The translations under genes and the position numbers were made by a program. A stretch of DNA of 29,263 nucleotides from DASUKL01 sp036278755 (GTDB taxonomy: Bacteria; Chloroflexota; Limnocylindria; Limnocylindrales; CSP1-4). Below the pieces are notes generated by a model. It had not been told where the DNA came from, did not search any database, and worked only from the letters and a program-made list of their open reading frames with translations. Below are positions 22,803 through 29,263 of this stretch, one piece after another (the stretch's first letter is position 1; the number at the start of each line of letters is the position of its first letter). The DNA lies in contig DASUKL010000054.1 of the NCBI GenBank assembly GCA_036278755.1, forward strand, positions 1 to 29,263, in the 5' to 3' direction.

Positions 22803-23060
22803 ATGAGCAGTCGAGTAGGAGAGCGGGGCCAGATCACGATCGAGAAGGCCATCCGCGAGGAACTGGCCATCTCCGCCGGCGATGAGGCGGTCCAGCGTGT
22901 CGAGGACGGGCGGATCGTGATCGAAGTCGTACCGGGCCGCCACCGCCGCTCGCTGGCTGGATCCTTGAAGAGCAAGTCGACCCGGCGGCCCGCGGACGAA
23001 TCGTGGGAGGCGCTGCGTGGGGCGGCCTGGGAGGCACCCGATCCGGACCGGCCCAGGTGA
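22803..23060 (+). CDS. vapB: AbrB/MazE-type antitoxin (VapB-like)
   Basis: An 85-residue protein. Residues 1-45 form a swapped-hairpin AbrB DNA-binding domain (SSRVGERGQITIEKAIREELAI then GDEAVQRVEDGRIVIEVVP). The C-terminal 40 residues are charged and probably disordered until bound to the toxin (SWEALRGAAWEAPDPDRPR, a typical toxin-wrapping tail). Its stop overlaps the toxin start (GTGA, 23057-23060). Expected role: neutralise VapC and repress the operon at the palindrome in the promoter. The mRNA is probably leaderless. Confidence 0.85.
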   Translation: MSSRVGERGQITIEKAIREELAISAGDEAVQRVEDGRIVIEVVPGRHRRSLAGSLKSKSTRRPADESWEALRGAAWEAPDPDRPR

Positions 23061-23452
23061 TCAGCGTCGACACGTCCGTCCTCGTCCGCTACCTCGTGGG
23101 GACCCCACCGGGTCAGGCACGTCGGGCTGCGGCACTCATCGATGGCGGCGATCAGATCGGCCTGTCGCCGGTGGCCCTGGTGGAGTGCGCCCATGTGCTG
23201 CGGACGCAGTACGGCATCGGGCAGCGCGACATCCTCGATAGCCTCATCGCTGTCATCCAGCGCGACAACGTCCGCGTGCTGGGACTGCGGACCGACGTGC
23301 TCGTTGGCGTCCTCGTCCGGGCGCGCCAGCTGCCTGGCCGGGCCATCCGGGACGCCCTCATCGTCGCGACCAGCCTAGCGGCCGATGCGCTGCCGCTGGC
23401 CACGTTCGATCACGACCAAGGCAGGTACGGGGTCGCCGTCCGCGAACCTTGA
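23057..23452 (+). CDS. vapC: PIN-domain toxin VapC
   Basis: A 131-residue PIN endoribonuclease. The acidic site residues are all visible: Asp5 (SVDTSVLVRYL), Glu in LVECAHVL (about 41), Asp in IRDALIVATS (about 97) and Asp in ATFDHD (about 117). GTG 23057 overlaps the antitoxin stop, implying translational coupling. VapC proteins cut tRNA or rRNA; the target is unknown. The gene looks intact. The MoaD-MoaE gene converges, leaving 52 nt between them. Confidence 0.88.
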   Translation: MISVDTSVLVRYLVGTPPGQARRAAALIDGGDQIGLSPVALVECAHVLRTQYGIGQRDILDSLIAVIQRDNVRVLGLRTDVLVGVLVRARQLPGRAIRDALIVATSLAADALPLATFDHDQGRYGVAVREP

Positions 23453-23504
23453 AGCTGCCTCCCGCGCTACCGATGCCCTCGGGGCAGTCGGCTCCTTGCC
23501 GAGG

Positions 23505-24278
23505 CTACGGGTCCCTCGGGCCGTGACGCGGCGGGGCGCCGAGCCAGACGCTGCCGTCGGCGAAGCGCTCCGACTTCCAGATGGGCGCCCGCGCCTTGAG
23601 CTCGTCGATGGCGTAGCGGCAGGCTTCGAAAGCGGCCGCCCGGTGGGGCGCCGCGACGAGGATGGCCACGCTCGCCTCCCCGACCCCGACCGGCCCCAGC
23701 CGATGCCGGATGGCCAGGCGGCGCAGGCCCCAGCGGGCCTCGATCTCGGCCCCGATGGCCTGTAGGACGTCCACGGCCATGGCCTCGTAGGCCTCGTAGT
23801 CGAGCCCCTGGACCTCCTCACCGGCGTGACGGGCGGCCTCGTCCTCCTGGCCCGGAGCGGGCGTGCCGGGGGTGATGCGCGTCCGGCCCACGAACTCGAC
23901 GAGGGCCCCGTCAGCATCCCCCGCCAGCCCGGCGCGCAGCTGCGTCAGGACCCCGTCGTCGATCGGGTCTTCGGACAGCTCGATGCGAGGCCAGCCGGCC
24001 GTCATGCCCGTCCGTTCGGCACCGTCTTCGTCGGCCCCCCCGGCCACCGGGGGCAGGAGGGCCAGCTCGTCGCCCTCGGCCAGGACCTCGGTCGGCTCGG
24101 CGTAGACCCCGTTCCGGGCGAAGCGCATGGAGCTCCGGGCCGGCCCCAGGACCGGGTAGGCAGCGGCCAGGGCCTCCCAGGCGGCCTCGATGGTCGAGCC
24201 CGCAGCCACCTCGAGGTCCAGGCTCCGCCGCCCGAGCTGCTGGCGCTGGAGAGCGAAGAGGCGGACGGTCAGGTGCAT
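23505..24278 (-). CDS. MoaD-MoaE fusion, molybdopterin synthase
   Basis: A 257-residue chain joining both subunits of molybdopterin synthase, which puts two sulfurs into precursor Z (cPMP). Residues 1-81 are MoaD, a ubiquitin fold ending ...LLPPVAG80-G81, but the Gly-Gly tail is followed directly by ADEDGAERTG. Residues about 92-250 are MoaE: EFVGRTR, LDYEAYEAMA, HRLGPVGVGEASVAILVAAPHR, and the catalytic Lys pair in DELKARAPIWKSE. MoaD needs a free C-terminal Gly for thiocarboxylation, so the chain must be cut after G81, as reported for mycobacterial MoaX. It starts 3 nt after the stop of the upstream membrane protein gene, so the two form an operon. Confidence 0.92.
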   Translation of the reverse strand: MHLTVRLFALQRQQLGRRSLDLEVAAGSTIEAAWEALAAAYPVLGPARSSMRFARNGVYAEPTEVLAEGDELALLPPVAGGADEDGAERTGMTAGWPRIELSEDPIDDGVLTQLRAGLAGDADGALVEFVGRTRITPGTPAPGQEDEAARHAGEEVQGLDYEAYEAMAVDVLQAIGAEIEARWGLRRLAIRHRLGPVGVGEASVAILVAAPHRAAAFEACRYAIDELKARAPIWKSERFADGSVWLGAPPRHGPRDP

Positions 24279-24281
24279 CGA

Positions 24282-25109
24282 TCAGACCAGGATGCCGGGC
24301 CCCAGCCACAGACCGGCGGCGACGATCGTCCCGGCGGCCACCGCGGCCAGGTCGAGGTAGAGCAGCCCCGTGGCCGACTCCATGGATCGGGTGCGAGCCG
24401 TCTGCCAGGCCATCCAGCTCAGGACGAGCGGGAAGAGGAGCCCGACCAGGAGCCGCAGCCAGACGAAGACGGCGGCGCTGCCGACGAGGGCCCCGAACGG
24501 CCGGCCCGAGCCCACCCCGGCCGCCGACCAGACGATGAACAGCAGGAGCTGGACGGCGATGACCGCGGTCAGCAGGCGCGCCCCGAGCACCAGGGGCCGC
24601 TCGGAGAGATGGGGCGTGACGAGGTACCAATGGCCAAGGACCATGGCCGCCAGACAGCCGCCGGTGGCCGCGGCCAGGACGAGCAGCTCCACGGCGGCCG
24701 GGATGCCGGCCATGATGCCGCCGCTCCAGCCGACGGCGGCCACGACGGCCGTGGCCGCGCCCACTGCCACGGCCCCGAGATCCAGCCAGGCCGAAGGACG
24801 GCCGAGGAGGAGGGCCAGCAGGCTGGCCAGGCAGAGCAGGGCGAAGAGGCCGAGCAGCAGGCGTCGCACCCCGTCCAGGCCGGGCGAGGCGACGATGGCC
24901 ATGCCCGTCGGCGGCGGGAGGGCCCCGTCGGTCAGCCAGTCGAGGCCGGCGAAGACGAAGGCACAGGCGGCGGTGAAGGCCAGGTAGCCCCGGGTCGCCG
25001 CGGTGGCCAGGCGGCCCACGGCGTAGGCCACCTGGCAGCCCAGGGCCAGACTGAGCAGGACGACCCAGTTGACGTAGGGCAGGCTCTGGGCGACGGTCGC
25101 GGCGGGCAC
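24282..25109 (-). CDS. Unrecognised eight-helix membrane protein, coupled to MoaD-MoaE
   Basis: A 275-residue hydrophobic protein with about eight membrane segments (around 12-30, 40-58, 82-102, 108-128, 133-157, 175-195, 205-235 and 250-272). The most striking motif is LGHWYLVTPHLSERPLVLGARL in the middle, with a His, Trp, Tyr and Arg that look functional. I do not recognise the family. Its stop lies 3 nt before the MoaD-MoaE start, so a link to a molybdoenzyme or electron-transfer membrane complex is possible but only inferred. The start is GTG 25109, 6 nt after TACACT, with no Shine-Dalgarno. Confidence 0.75.
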   Translation of the reverse strand: MPAATVAQSLPYVNWVVLLSLALGCQVAYAVGRLATAATRGYLAFTAACAFVFAGLDWLTDGALPPPTGMAIVASPGLDGVRRLLLGLFALLCLASLLALLLGRPSAWLDLGAVAVGAATAVVAAVGWSGGIMAGIPAAVELLVLAAATGGCLAAMVLGHWYLVTPHLSERPLVLGARLLTAVIAVQLLLFIVWSAAGVGSGRPFGALVGSAAVFVWLRLLVGLLFPLVLSWMAWQTARTRSMESATGLLYLDLAAVAAGTIVAAGLWLGPGILV

Positions 25110-25115
25110 CGTTCG

Positions 25116-25121
25116 AGTGTA
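25116..25121 (-). promoter_or_regulatory. -10 box TACACT of the membrane protein-MoaDE operon, leaderless type
   Basis: TACACT on the minus strand ends exactly 6 nt before GTG 25109. This is the same spacing as at the tdk, HAD, aminomutase-like and antitoxin genes. Confidence 0.5.
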
Positions 25122-25150
25122 CCGGCCGTCGCGCGCGTGGCGGTCGGCGG

Positions 25151-25156
25151 TACGAT
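25151..25156 (+). promoter_or_regulatory. Possible -10 box TACGAT of the metallo-hydrolase gene
   Basis: Same hexamer as upstream of tdk, but here it lies 57 nt before ATG 25214, which has a normal ribosome site (GGGAGG, 25202-25207). A leadered transcript is expected. Confidence 0.35.
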
Positions 25157-25213
25157 GGTCGCGCCGCGCCGGTCGGCGTCGGCGGTGGTGGTGGGACCTG
25201 CGGGAGGCATCCG

Positions 25214-25972
25214 ATGAGCGACCTCGGCTTTCGGTTCACCTGGTACGGTCATTCCTGCGTCGAGCTGGAGACGCCGGGCGGGAGCCGCGTGCTGTTCGAC
25301 CCCTGGTTCCGCAACCCGCGGTCGCCGCGCGGGCCAGAGGAGGTCGAGCGCTGTGACCTCATGCTCGTCAGCCACGGTCACTTCGACCACTTGGGCGGCG
25401 ATATCGGGGGGCTGGAGCAGGCCGACGCCGTGACCATCGCCGCCCGCCTCAGCCCGGCCTGGCCGACCATCCACGAGCTCAGCCTGTGGCTCCCGCCGCG
25501 CCTTCCGGAGGCCGCCGCGGCCAAGGTGGTGGGCATGAACGCCGGGGGCACCTACAGCGCGGCCGGCCTGCGGGTGACGATGGTCCGGGCCATCCACTCG
25601 GCCGGTGACTGGGTCGCCGAGGCCAGGGCGCCGCTCTACCTGGGTGAGCCGGTCGGCTTCGTCCTCGAGCTCGAGGACCGGACCCGGATCTACTTCGCCG
25701 GCGACACCGACGTCTTCGGCGACATGGGCATCATCCGCGAGCTCTCACGGCCCAGCGTCGCCTTCCTGCCCATCGGCGACCACTACACGATGAGCCCGCG
25801 CGGGGCGGCCATGGCCGCCGGCCTGCTGGGTGTGCGGGCGGTAGTGCCCATCCACTACGGCACGTTCCCGATCCTGACCGGCACCCCCGATGCCTTGCGA
25901 ACGGCGCTCCGCGAGCGCGGTCTGGAGGACGTCGAGGTGGTGGCTCCGGAGCCGGGTCAGACGGTCGGCTGA
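25214..25972 (+). CDS. Metal-dependent hydrolase, UPF0173/UlaG-like metallo-beta-lactamase fold
   Basis: A 252-residue cytosolic protein. It shows FTWYGHSCVELET at the N-terminus, the HxHxDH metal motif in LVSHGHFDHLGGD (about 53-63), a His in RAIHSAGDW (about 132), Asp in FAGDTDVFGDM (about 164), IGDHYTMSPRGAA (about 192) and the final His of PIHYGTFPIL (about 215). This is the full ligand set of the UlaG/UPF0173 group, which includes L-ascorbate-6-phosphate lactonase and many hydrolases of unknown substrate. ATG 25214 is fixed by GGGAGG 6 nt upstream. It is divergent from the membrane protein-MoaDE operon and convergent with the following secreted protein gene. Confidence 0.9.
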   Translation: MSDLGFRFTWYGHSCVELETPGGSRVLFDPWFRNPRSPRGPEEVERCDLMLVSHGHFDHLGGDIGGLEQADAVTIAARLSPAWPTIHELSLWLPPRLPEAAAAKVVGMNAGGTYSAAGLRVTMVRAIHSAGDWVAEARAPLYLGEPVGFVLELEDRTRIYFAGDTDVFGDMGIIRELSRPSVAFLPIGDHYTMSPRGAAMAAGLLGVRAVVPIHYGTFPILTGTPDALRTALRERGLEDVEVVAPEPGQTVG

Positions 25973-26025
25973 CGGCTGGCCCCGTGGCCGGCCGCGCTCC
26001 GTAGGCCTCCTCGGGCTGGCTGGCC

Positions 26026-27492
26026 TCAGCCGTAGAGCCAGTCGGTGAAGCCGAGCATCCGCCCCCCGGTGGTGGGACTCTGGCGCGGCACATCCGTCGC
26101 GCAGTAGGCGTCCGTGACCCAGGCCGCGAACCTGGATCCGCCGAAGTCATTGAGCCGCCCCACGCGGTACGCGAAGGAGGCCACCCGGCAGATCTGCGCG
26201 TCGTTCACCGACCACGCCGCGTAGCCGCGACGCCCCAGGATGAGCGCGCTGATGACCATCCCGTCGAGGGCTTCGTGGATGTAGCTGCTGGCCGACGGGA
26301 AGCTGGACCGCGAGGCGTCTTCGACGGGGGCGCCGTCACCGTTGAACCCGCCGGCCAGGGTGCAGCCCTGGGGGTCGATGGCGATCGGGAGGCGGGAGCC
26401 GGAGCCGGAGCGACACGACCAATCAGCTGACCAGTCGGAGGTCTTCTGGAAGGGCCAGCTACCGTCGCCGTAGCCCTTGAACACGGCCCAATCCTTGGCC
26501 AGCGCGGACGAGTCGCCCAGATAGGCGTCGGCCGCGATGAGGCTGGCCGTGGCCCACAGGCCCCAGTTGTTGGCCGAGTCCTGCGAGGTACCGCGCAGTG
26601 CGTGCCAGCGGCCTGAGCCGCCGATGTCCTTCGTCCGGATGGCGCGGAGCCAGGAGATGAACGAGCCGTCCCGATAGCCCACCAGGTCAGCCGCCATGAC
26701 GTAGCCGCCGAGCTGGCGGCCGAGGGCCAGGACGGCATTGCTGCAGCCCACCCGCTGGGTCGGCATCGCCTTGGTGATGAGGTCGATGGCTTGCGTTCGG
26801 TAGCTCGCCTGGCCGGTCCGAGCGAAGAGGAGCCCGTTGGCCAGGGCCACGACGTCGGACTGGTCGTTCTGATCGCAGAGATCGGGTGACGCGGTCTCCC
26901 GGGCCACGGCCTTCAGGTTGCTGTAGGCGCTCCCCGAGGTGGGCCGGCGCGTCAGCTCACCGGCGGTGATGATGAGGTAGGCATGGCCGGAGGGCGGCAG
27001 CCGGACCGGGGTGGGCTTGGGCGTCGCGGGCGGGGCCGTCCGGTGCGGCCTGGGCGTTGCCGTCGGGCCAAGGCTCCCGTCGCTGGCGGACGGCGAGACC
27101 CCGGCCGACGGGCTGCCCGAGGGATCGACACCCTCTGAGGCGCTGGCGATGGGGCTCACGAGTCGGCCGACGAGGGGCGAGGGTGGCACTCCACCCGAGC
27201 CACCCGGGCCAAGGGTGACAGGCGGCGTCGAGCCTGACGCCGCACCCCCCGAAGCGTCGCCGACCAACGCCTGAGGCGTGGTCAGGCTGAGACCCGACCC
27301 CAGGCCCTGTAACGGGTCGAGGCTGCCTGGTCCGCCGAGGCTCGGGAGCAGGACCGCCACCATCGAGATGGTCACGACGACCGTGAGGCAGCGTGATGTC
27401 GTCCGCAAAGCGCCGCCATCGTGCCACAGCCTCCCCGGGCACGCTGAGATGGCCGAGGCGACCCACTTGCCGACGGCGGGCCGGTCCGCCAT
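26026..27492 (-). CDS. Secreted or membrane-anchored protein, possible alginate-lyase-like alpha/alpha barrel
   Basis: A 488-residue protein. Residues 29-50 (LRTTSRCLTVVVTISMVAVL) form a signal peptide or anchor. Residues about 52-165 are a Gly/Ser/Pro/Thr-rich linker. The rest looks like a helical toroid: NLKAVARETASPDLCDQNDQ, ANGLLFARTGQASYRTQAIDL and SANNWGLWATASLIAADAYLGD. The NNWG and later SSYIHEALDGMVISALILGRRGY segments resemble the alginate lyase (PF05426) fold, though I am not sure of the family. Four to six Cys suggest an extracellular site. ATG 27492 has no good ribosome site, and TTG 27408 would start right at the signal peptide. A polysaccharide-degrading role is inference. The lipoprotein gene is divergent. 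Confidence 0.7.
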   Translation of the reverse strand: MADRPAVGKWVASAISACPGRLWHDGGALRTTSRCLTVVVTISMVAVLLPSLGGPGSLDPLQGLGSGLSLTTPQALVGDASGGAASGSTPPVTLGPGGSGGVPPSPLVGRLVSPIASASEGVDPSGSPSAGVSPSASDGSLGPTATPRPHRTAPPATPKPTPVRLPPSGHAYLIITAGELTRRPTSGSAYSNLKAVARETASPDLCDQNDQSDVVALANGLLFARTGQASYRTQAIDLITKAMPTQRVGCSNAVLALGRQLGGYVMAADLVGYRDGSFISWLRAIRTKDIGGSGRWHALRGTSQDSANNWGLWATASLIAADAYLGDSSALAKDWAVFKGYGDGSWPFQKTSDWSADWSCRSGSGSRLPIAIDPQGCTLAGGFNGDGAPVEDASRSSFPSASSYIHEALDGMVISALILGRRGYAAWSVNDAQICRVASFAYRVGRLNDFGGSRFAAWVTDAYCATDVPRQSPTTGGRMLGFTDWLYG

Positions 27493-27522
27493 GCTCCGGC
27501 TGAGCCCTATGGAGGAGCGTGG

Positions 27523-28068
27523 ATGAGCAGGTCTCGTGCTTCGATCGGCCTCCTGGCGTGCCTTGCCCTGGCCCTCGGGTGCGGCGGACCGAGCCCCAGC
27601 AGCGAGCCGCCTGGGACTGCGACGACCAGCCCGTCGGCGACGATCCCGGTGACATCCGGCACCGGGACGACCGCCTCACCTTCGCCGTCCGGGGGCGGAC
27701 CGTCGCCGTCGGCGAGCGTGCCGGTCACGAACGAGGTCCGTAATCACCTGCTGTCGACCCTGGAATACGTCGGCGAGGTGTCCGACGATCTGGCTCTGGC
27801 CACCACGCCCGACGATGCGGCCAACGCCCTGCGCCCCCTGGGCGGGGTGCTGGACGACGAGATCGACTGGTTCAGGGCCCACGTCCCGAGCGGGACGGGG
27901 GGGCCGGTGGGGGCCTACGGCACGGACATCGCCACGACGCGGGCGGCCGTCGCGGCGATCGAGAGCGCGGGATCGGCGCCGACCGCCGATCTCGTAGCCA
28001 AGGCCCGGGCGCAGGTCGCGGCCCTGCTCGCCCTGCGGCCGGATCTGGAGGCCCTCCCCTCCAGCTAG
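27523..28068 (+). CDS. Small lipoprotein of unknown function
   Basis: 181 residues. The N-terminus MSRSRASIGLLACLALALGC is a lipoprotein signal peptide with lipobox LALGC, Cys20 being the anchor. A Ser/Pro/Thr/Gly-rich spacer follows (21-68). A helical domain (about 70-181: VRNHLLSTLEYVGEVSDDLA and DDEIDWFRAHVPSG) has no motif I recognise. GGAGGAG (27511-27517) 5 nt before ATG 27523 fixes the start. The divergent secreted protein gene begins only 30 nt away, so the two may be co-regulated at the cell surface. Confidence 0.8.
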   Translation: MSRSRASIGLLACLALALGCGGPSPSSEPPGTATTSPSATIPVTSGTGTTASPSPSGGGPSPSASVPVTNEVRNHLLSTLEYVGEVSDDLALATTPDDAANALRPLGGVLDDEIDWFRAHVPSGTGGPVGAYGTDIATTRAAVAAIESAGSAPTADLVAKARAQVAALLALRPDLEALPSS

Positions 28069-28080
28069 CGCCGCGTGGTC

Positions 28081-29263
28081 TCAGCCGCCGCCGGGACGCA
28101 AGGCCACGAGGGCGCCGATGCCGACCGCGGTGCCGCTGGGATCAGCGGTGAAGGGCCCGACGAGGCCTGGGTCCGCGACCGTGAGGTCGGCAGCCTCCTG
28201 GGCGACCTTGTAGCTGCCGGCATCGGAGGCCACGTCCCAACGCTCGGTCAGGCCGCCGGACGGGGTGAAGGTGGCGCTGGCGGCAAAGCCGAAGAAGGCG
28301 ACGACCTGCTCTCCCGACGCGCTCGTGGTGAGGCTCGGGCTCGTCACGGTGCCGCCGCGTGCGTTGACGAGACCGGCGCTCGTGTCGATCGGCGCGGTCG
28401 GATCGACGCCCCGGTAGGCGACGATGCCGCCGGCCGCGGCCTGGGCCTTATCGAAGGTGAACGTGTAGCTCGTGGGTTCGGTGGCCCCCACGACGTGGAC
28501 CCAGATGCCCTGCTCCATCGTCGTCGTCGCATCGTCGAGCCGGACGAGGGTCCAGCCGCTCGGGGCATCGATGCTCGGCTTGCCCCGCACGCTCAGGCTG
28601 GCCAGAAGGACGTCGCCCGCGGCGAGGCCCTCTGGGGCCGGCAAGACGAGCGTCGTGGCCGTCGGGTTGGCGGCCGAGCTCGCGGCCACGAAGCTGATGG
28701 TGCCACTGCCACCGCCACCGCCGGAGGCCGTGACCGTCAGGCTGATCGTGGCCGCTGGCGAGGTCAGGCTGCCGCCGTCGGTGACGGTGAAGGTGAAGCT
28801 ATCGGTGCCGCTGTAGCCAGCGTTCGGGGTGTAGAGGACGGTGGCCGCGTCGGTGTTCGGGCTGCCCGCGCTACAGGGCTGGCCGCCGAGCGAGCCGAGG
28901 CTGCCATCGGCGGGAGCGGTGGCGATGGCGAAGGTGAGCTCGCAACTCTCCGCGTCATGGCCGCTGAGGGTGAGCATGACCGGCGTGTCCTGGGCCGTCG
29001 TGGCGCTGCTCGCCACGGCGCTCGGGGCGGTGTTCGGCGGCGGGGTGTTCGTCACCGTCAGGCTGATCGTGGCCGGGGCGGAGCTCAGGCTGCCGCCATC
29101 GGTGACGGTGAAGGTGAAGCTATCGGTGCCGCTATAGCCCGCGGTCGGGGTGTAGAGGACGGTGGCCGTGTCGGTGTTCGGGCTGCCCGCGCTGCAGGCG
29201 GCGGGGCTGAGCGCACCGAGGGTGCCGTGGGTCGGGGCCGTGGTGATCGTGAAGGTCAGCTCA
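28081..29263 (-). CDS. Ig-like/cadherin-like repeat surface protein (N-terminus beyond the window)
   Basis: The frame is open to the right edge, so at least 393 C-terminal residues are seen and the start is missing. Two copies of an approximately 107-residue Ig/cadherin-like repeat (of the Big_9/PF17963 kind) are present. Each contains CELTFAIATAPADGSLG- or ELTFTITTAPTHGTLG-type strands, CSAGSPNTD, VLYTP-x-GYSGTDSFTFTVTDGGSL and PATISLTVT. A Gly linker (SGGGGGSG) leads to a C-terminal beta-rich domain (FVAASSAANPTATTLVLP ... GGIVAYRGVDPTAPIDTSAG ... VALRPGGG) that I know from other large adhesin-like proteins but cannot name. No cell-wall anchor is visible. Likely an extracellular adhesin. 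Confidence 0.8.
   Translation of the reverse strand, partial: ELTFTITTAPTHGTLGALSPAACSAGSPNTDTATVLYTPTAGYSGTDSFTFTVTDGGSLSSAPATISLTVTNTPPPNTAPSAVASSATTAQDTPVMLTLSGHDAESCELTFAIATAPADGSLGSLGGQPCSAGSPNTDAATVLYTPNAGYSGTDSFTFTVTDGGSLTSPAATISLTVTASGGGGGSGTISFVAASSAANPTATTLVLPAPEGLAAGDVLLASLSVRGKPSIDAPSGWTLVRLDDATTTMEQGIWVHVVGATEPTSYTFTFDKAQAAAGGIVAYRGVDPTAPIDTSAGLVNARGGTVTSPSLTTSASGEQVVAFFGFAASATFTPSGGLTERWDVASDAGSYKVAQEAADLTVADPGLVGPFTADPSGTAVGIGALVALRPGGG
28733..29263. repeat. 321-bp DNA repeat inside the Ig-like gene
   Basis: The sequence from 28733 recurs from 29054 to the window edge with a 321-bp (107-codon) period. Long identical blocks occur around GGTGACGGTGAAGGTGAAGC and GTGTTCGGGCTGCCCGCGCT. 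Identity at the DNA level suggests recent duplication or gene conversion between modules. Confidence 0.8.

Noticed and set aside
22662..22943. N-terminal extension of the D-aminopeptidase
   Set aside because: The extra residues overlap the antitoxin gene antisense. Asp8, Glu10, His60 and His104 numbering and the GAGGAGGAG site fix GTG 22661.
23453..23504. Terminator between vapC and moaD-moaE
   Set aside because: Only weak GC-rich pairing and no T-run on either strand.
1..29263. tRNA, rRNA or other structured RNA genes
   Set aside because: I found no cloverleaf with a GTTC-type T-arm and CCA-like end, and no rRNA-like stretch; a covariance search would be decisive.

Overview
The window is high-GC, densely packed bacterial DNA with mostly complete chromosomal genes. 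I see no rRNA, tRNA, CRISPR array, insertion sequence or phage gene. Gene content points to a soil or freshwater high-GC bacterium, most likely Chloroflexota (Limnocylindria-like), with Actinomycetota as the alternative. The clues are MoaD-MoaE and LivM-LivG fusions, GTG starts, TAnnnT -10 boxes lying 6 nt before start codons, and a short zinc-ribbon protein of a type I associate with Chloroflexota. The taxonomy is inference and needs a search.

Left part (1-8110): a partial O-antigen-ligase-type membrane protein (minus, running off the left edge), a TK1-type thymidine kinase, a complete branched-chain-amino-acid-type ABC importer on the minus strand (lipoprotein receptor, LivH, fused LivM-LivG, LivF), and a divergent DUF2231-Rieske membrane protein.

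Middle (8144-17505): a minus-strand operon with an SbcD/YhaO-like nuclease, a YhaN-like SMC ATPase and an EamA transporter whose only full-length start is CTG overlapping the ATPase stop. Then on the plus strand come a zinc-ribbon protein, a HAD-IIA phosphatase, a pyrroline-5-carboxylate-dehydrogenase-like aldehyde dehydrogenase and a class III aminotransferase. A 450-nt gap before the aminotransferase holds a hairpin, a ladder of ATCGCG motifs with exact 53-bp steps, and a perfect palindrome after a TAGACT box.

Amino-acid/CoA block (17506-22661): a gap with 92-bp and 65-bp degenerate tandem repeats leads into a CoA-transferase operon (subunit A, a VOC protein, subunit B). Converging on it is a minus-strand pair: a DppA-type D-aminopeptidase and a very divergent relative of the lysine 5,6-aminomutase alpha subunit. 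No B12-binding partner is seen. With the aldehyde dehydrogenase and aminotransferase, this suggests peptide/amino-acid catabolism. The aminomutase-like protein is the best candidate here for an undescribed function.

Right part (22768-29263): an AbrB-VapC toxin-antitoxin pair with a -35/-10 promoter and embedded palindrome, a membrane protein coupled to a MoaD-MoaE fusion, a UlaG-like metallo-hydrolase, and a surface cluster (a possible alginate-lyase-like secreted protein, a small lipoprotein, and an Ig-like repeat protein that runs off the right edge).

A window-wide signal is that five genes have a TAnnnT-like -10 hexamer exactly 6 nt before the start codon, as expected for leaderless mRNAs.
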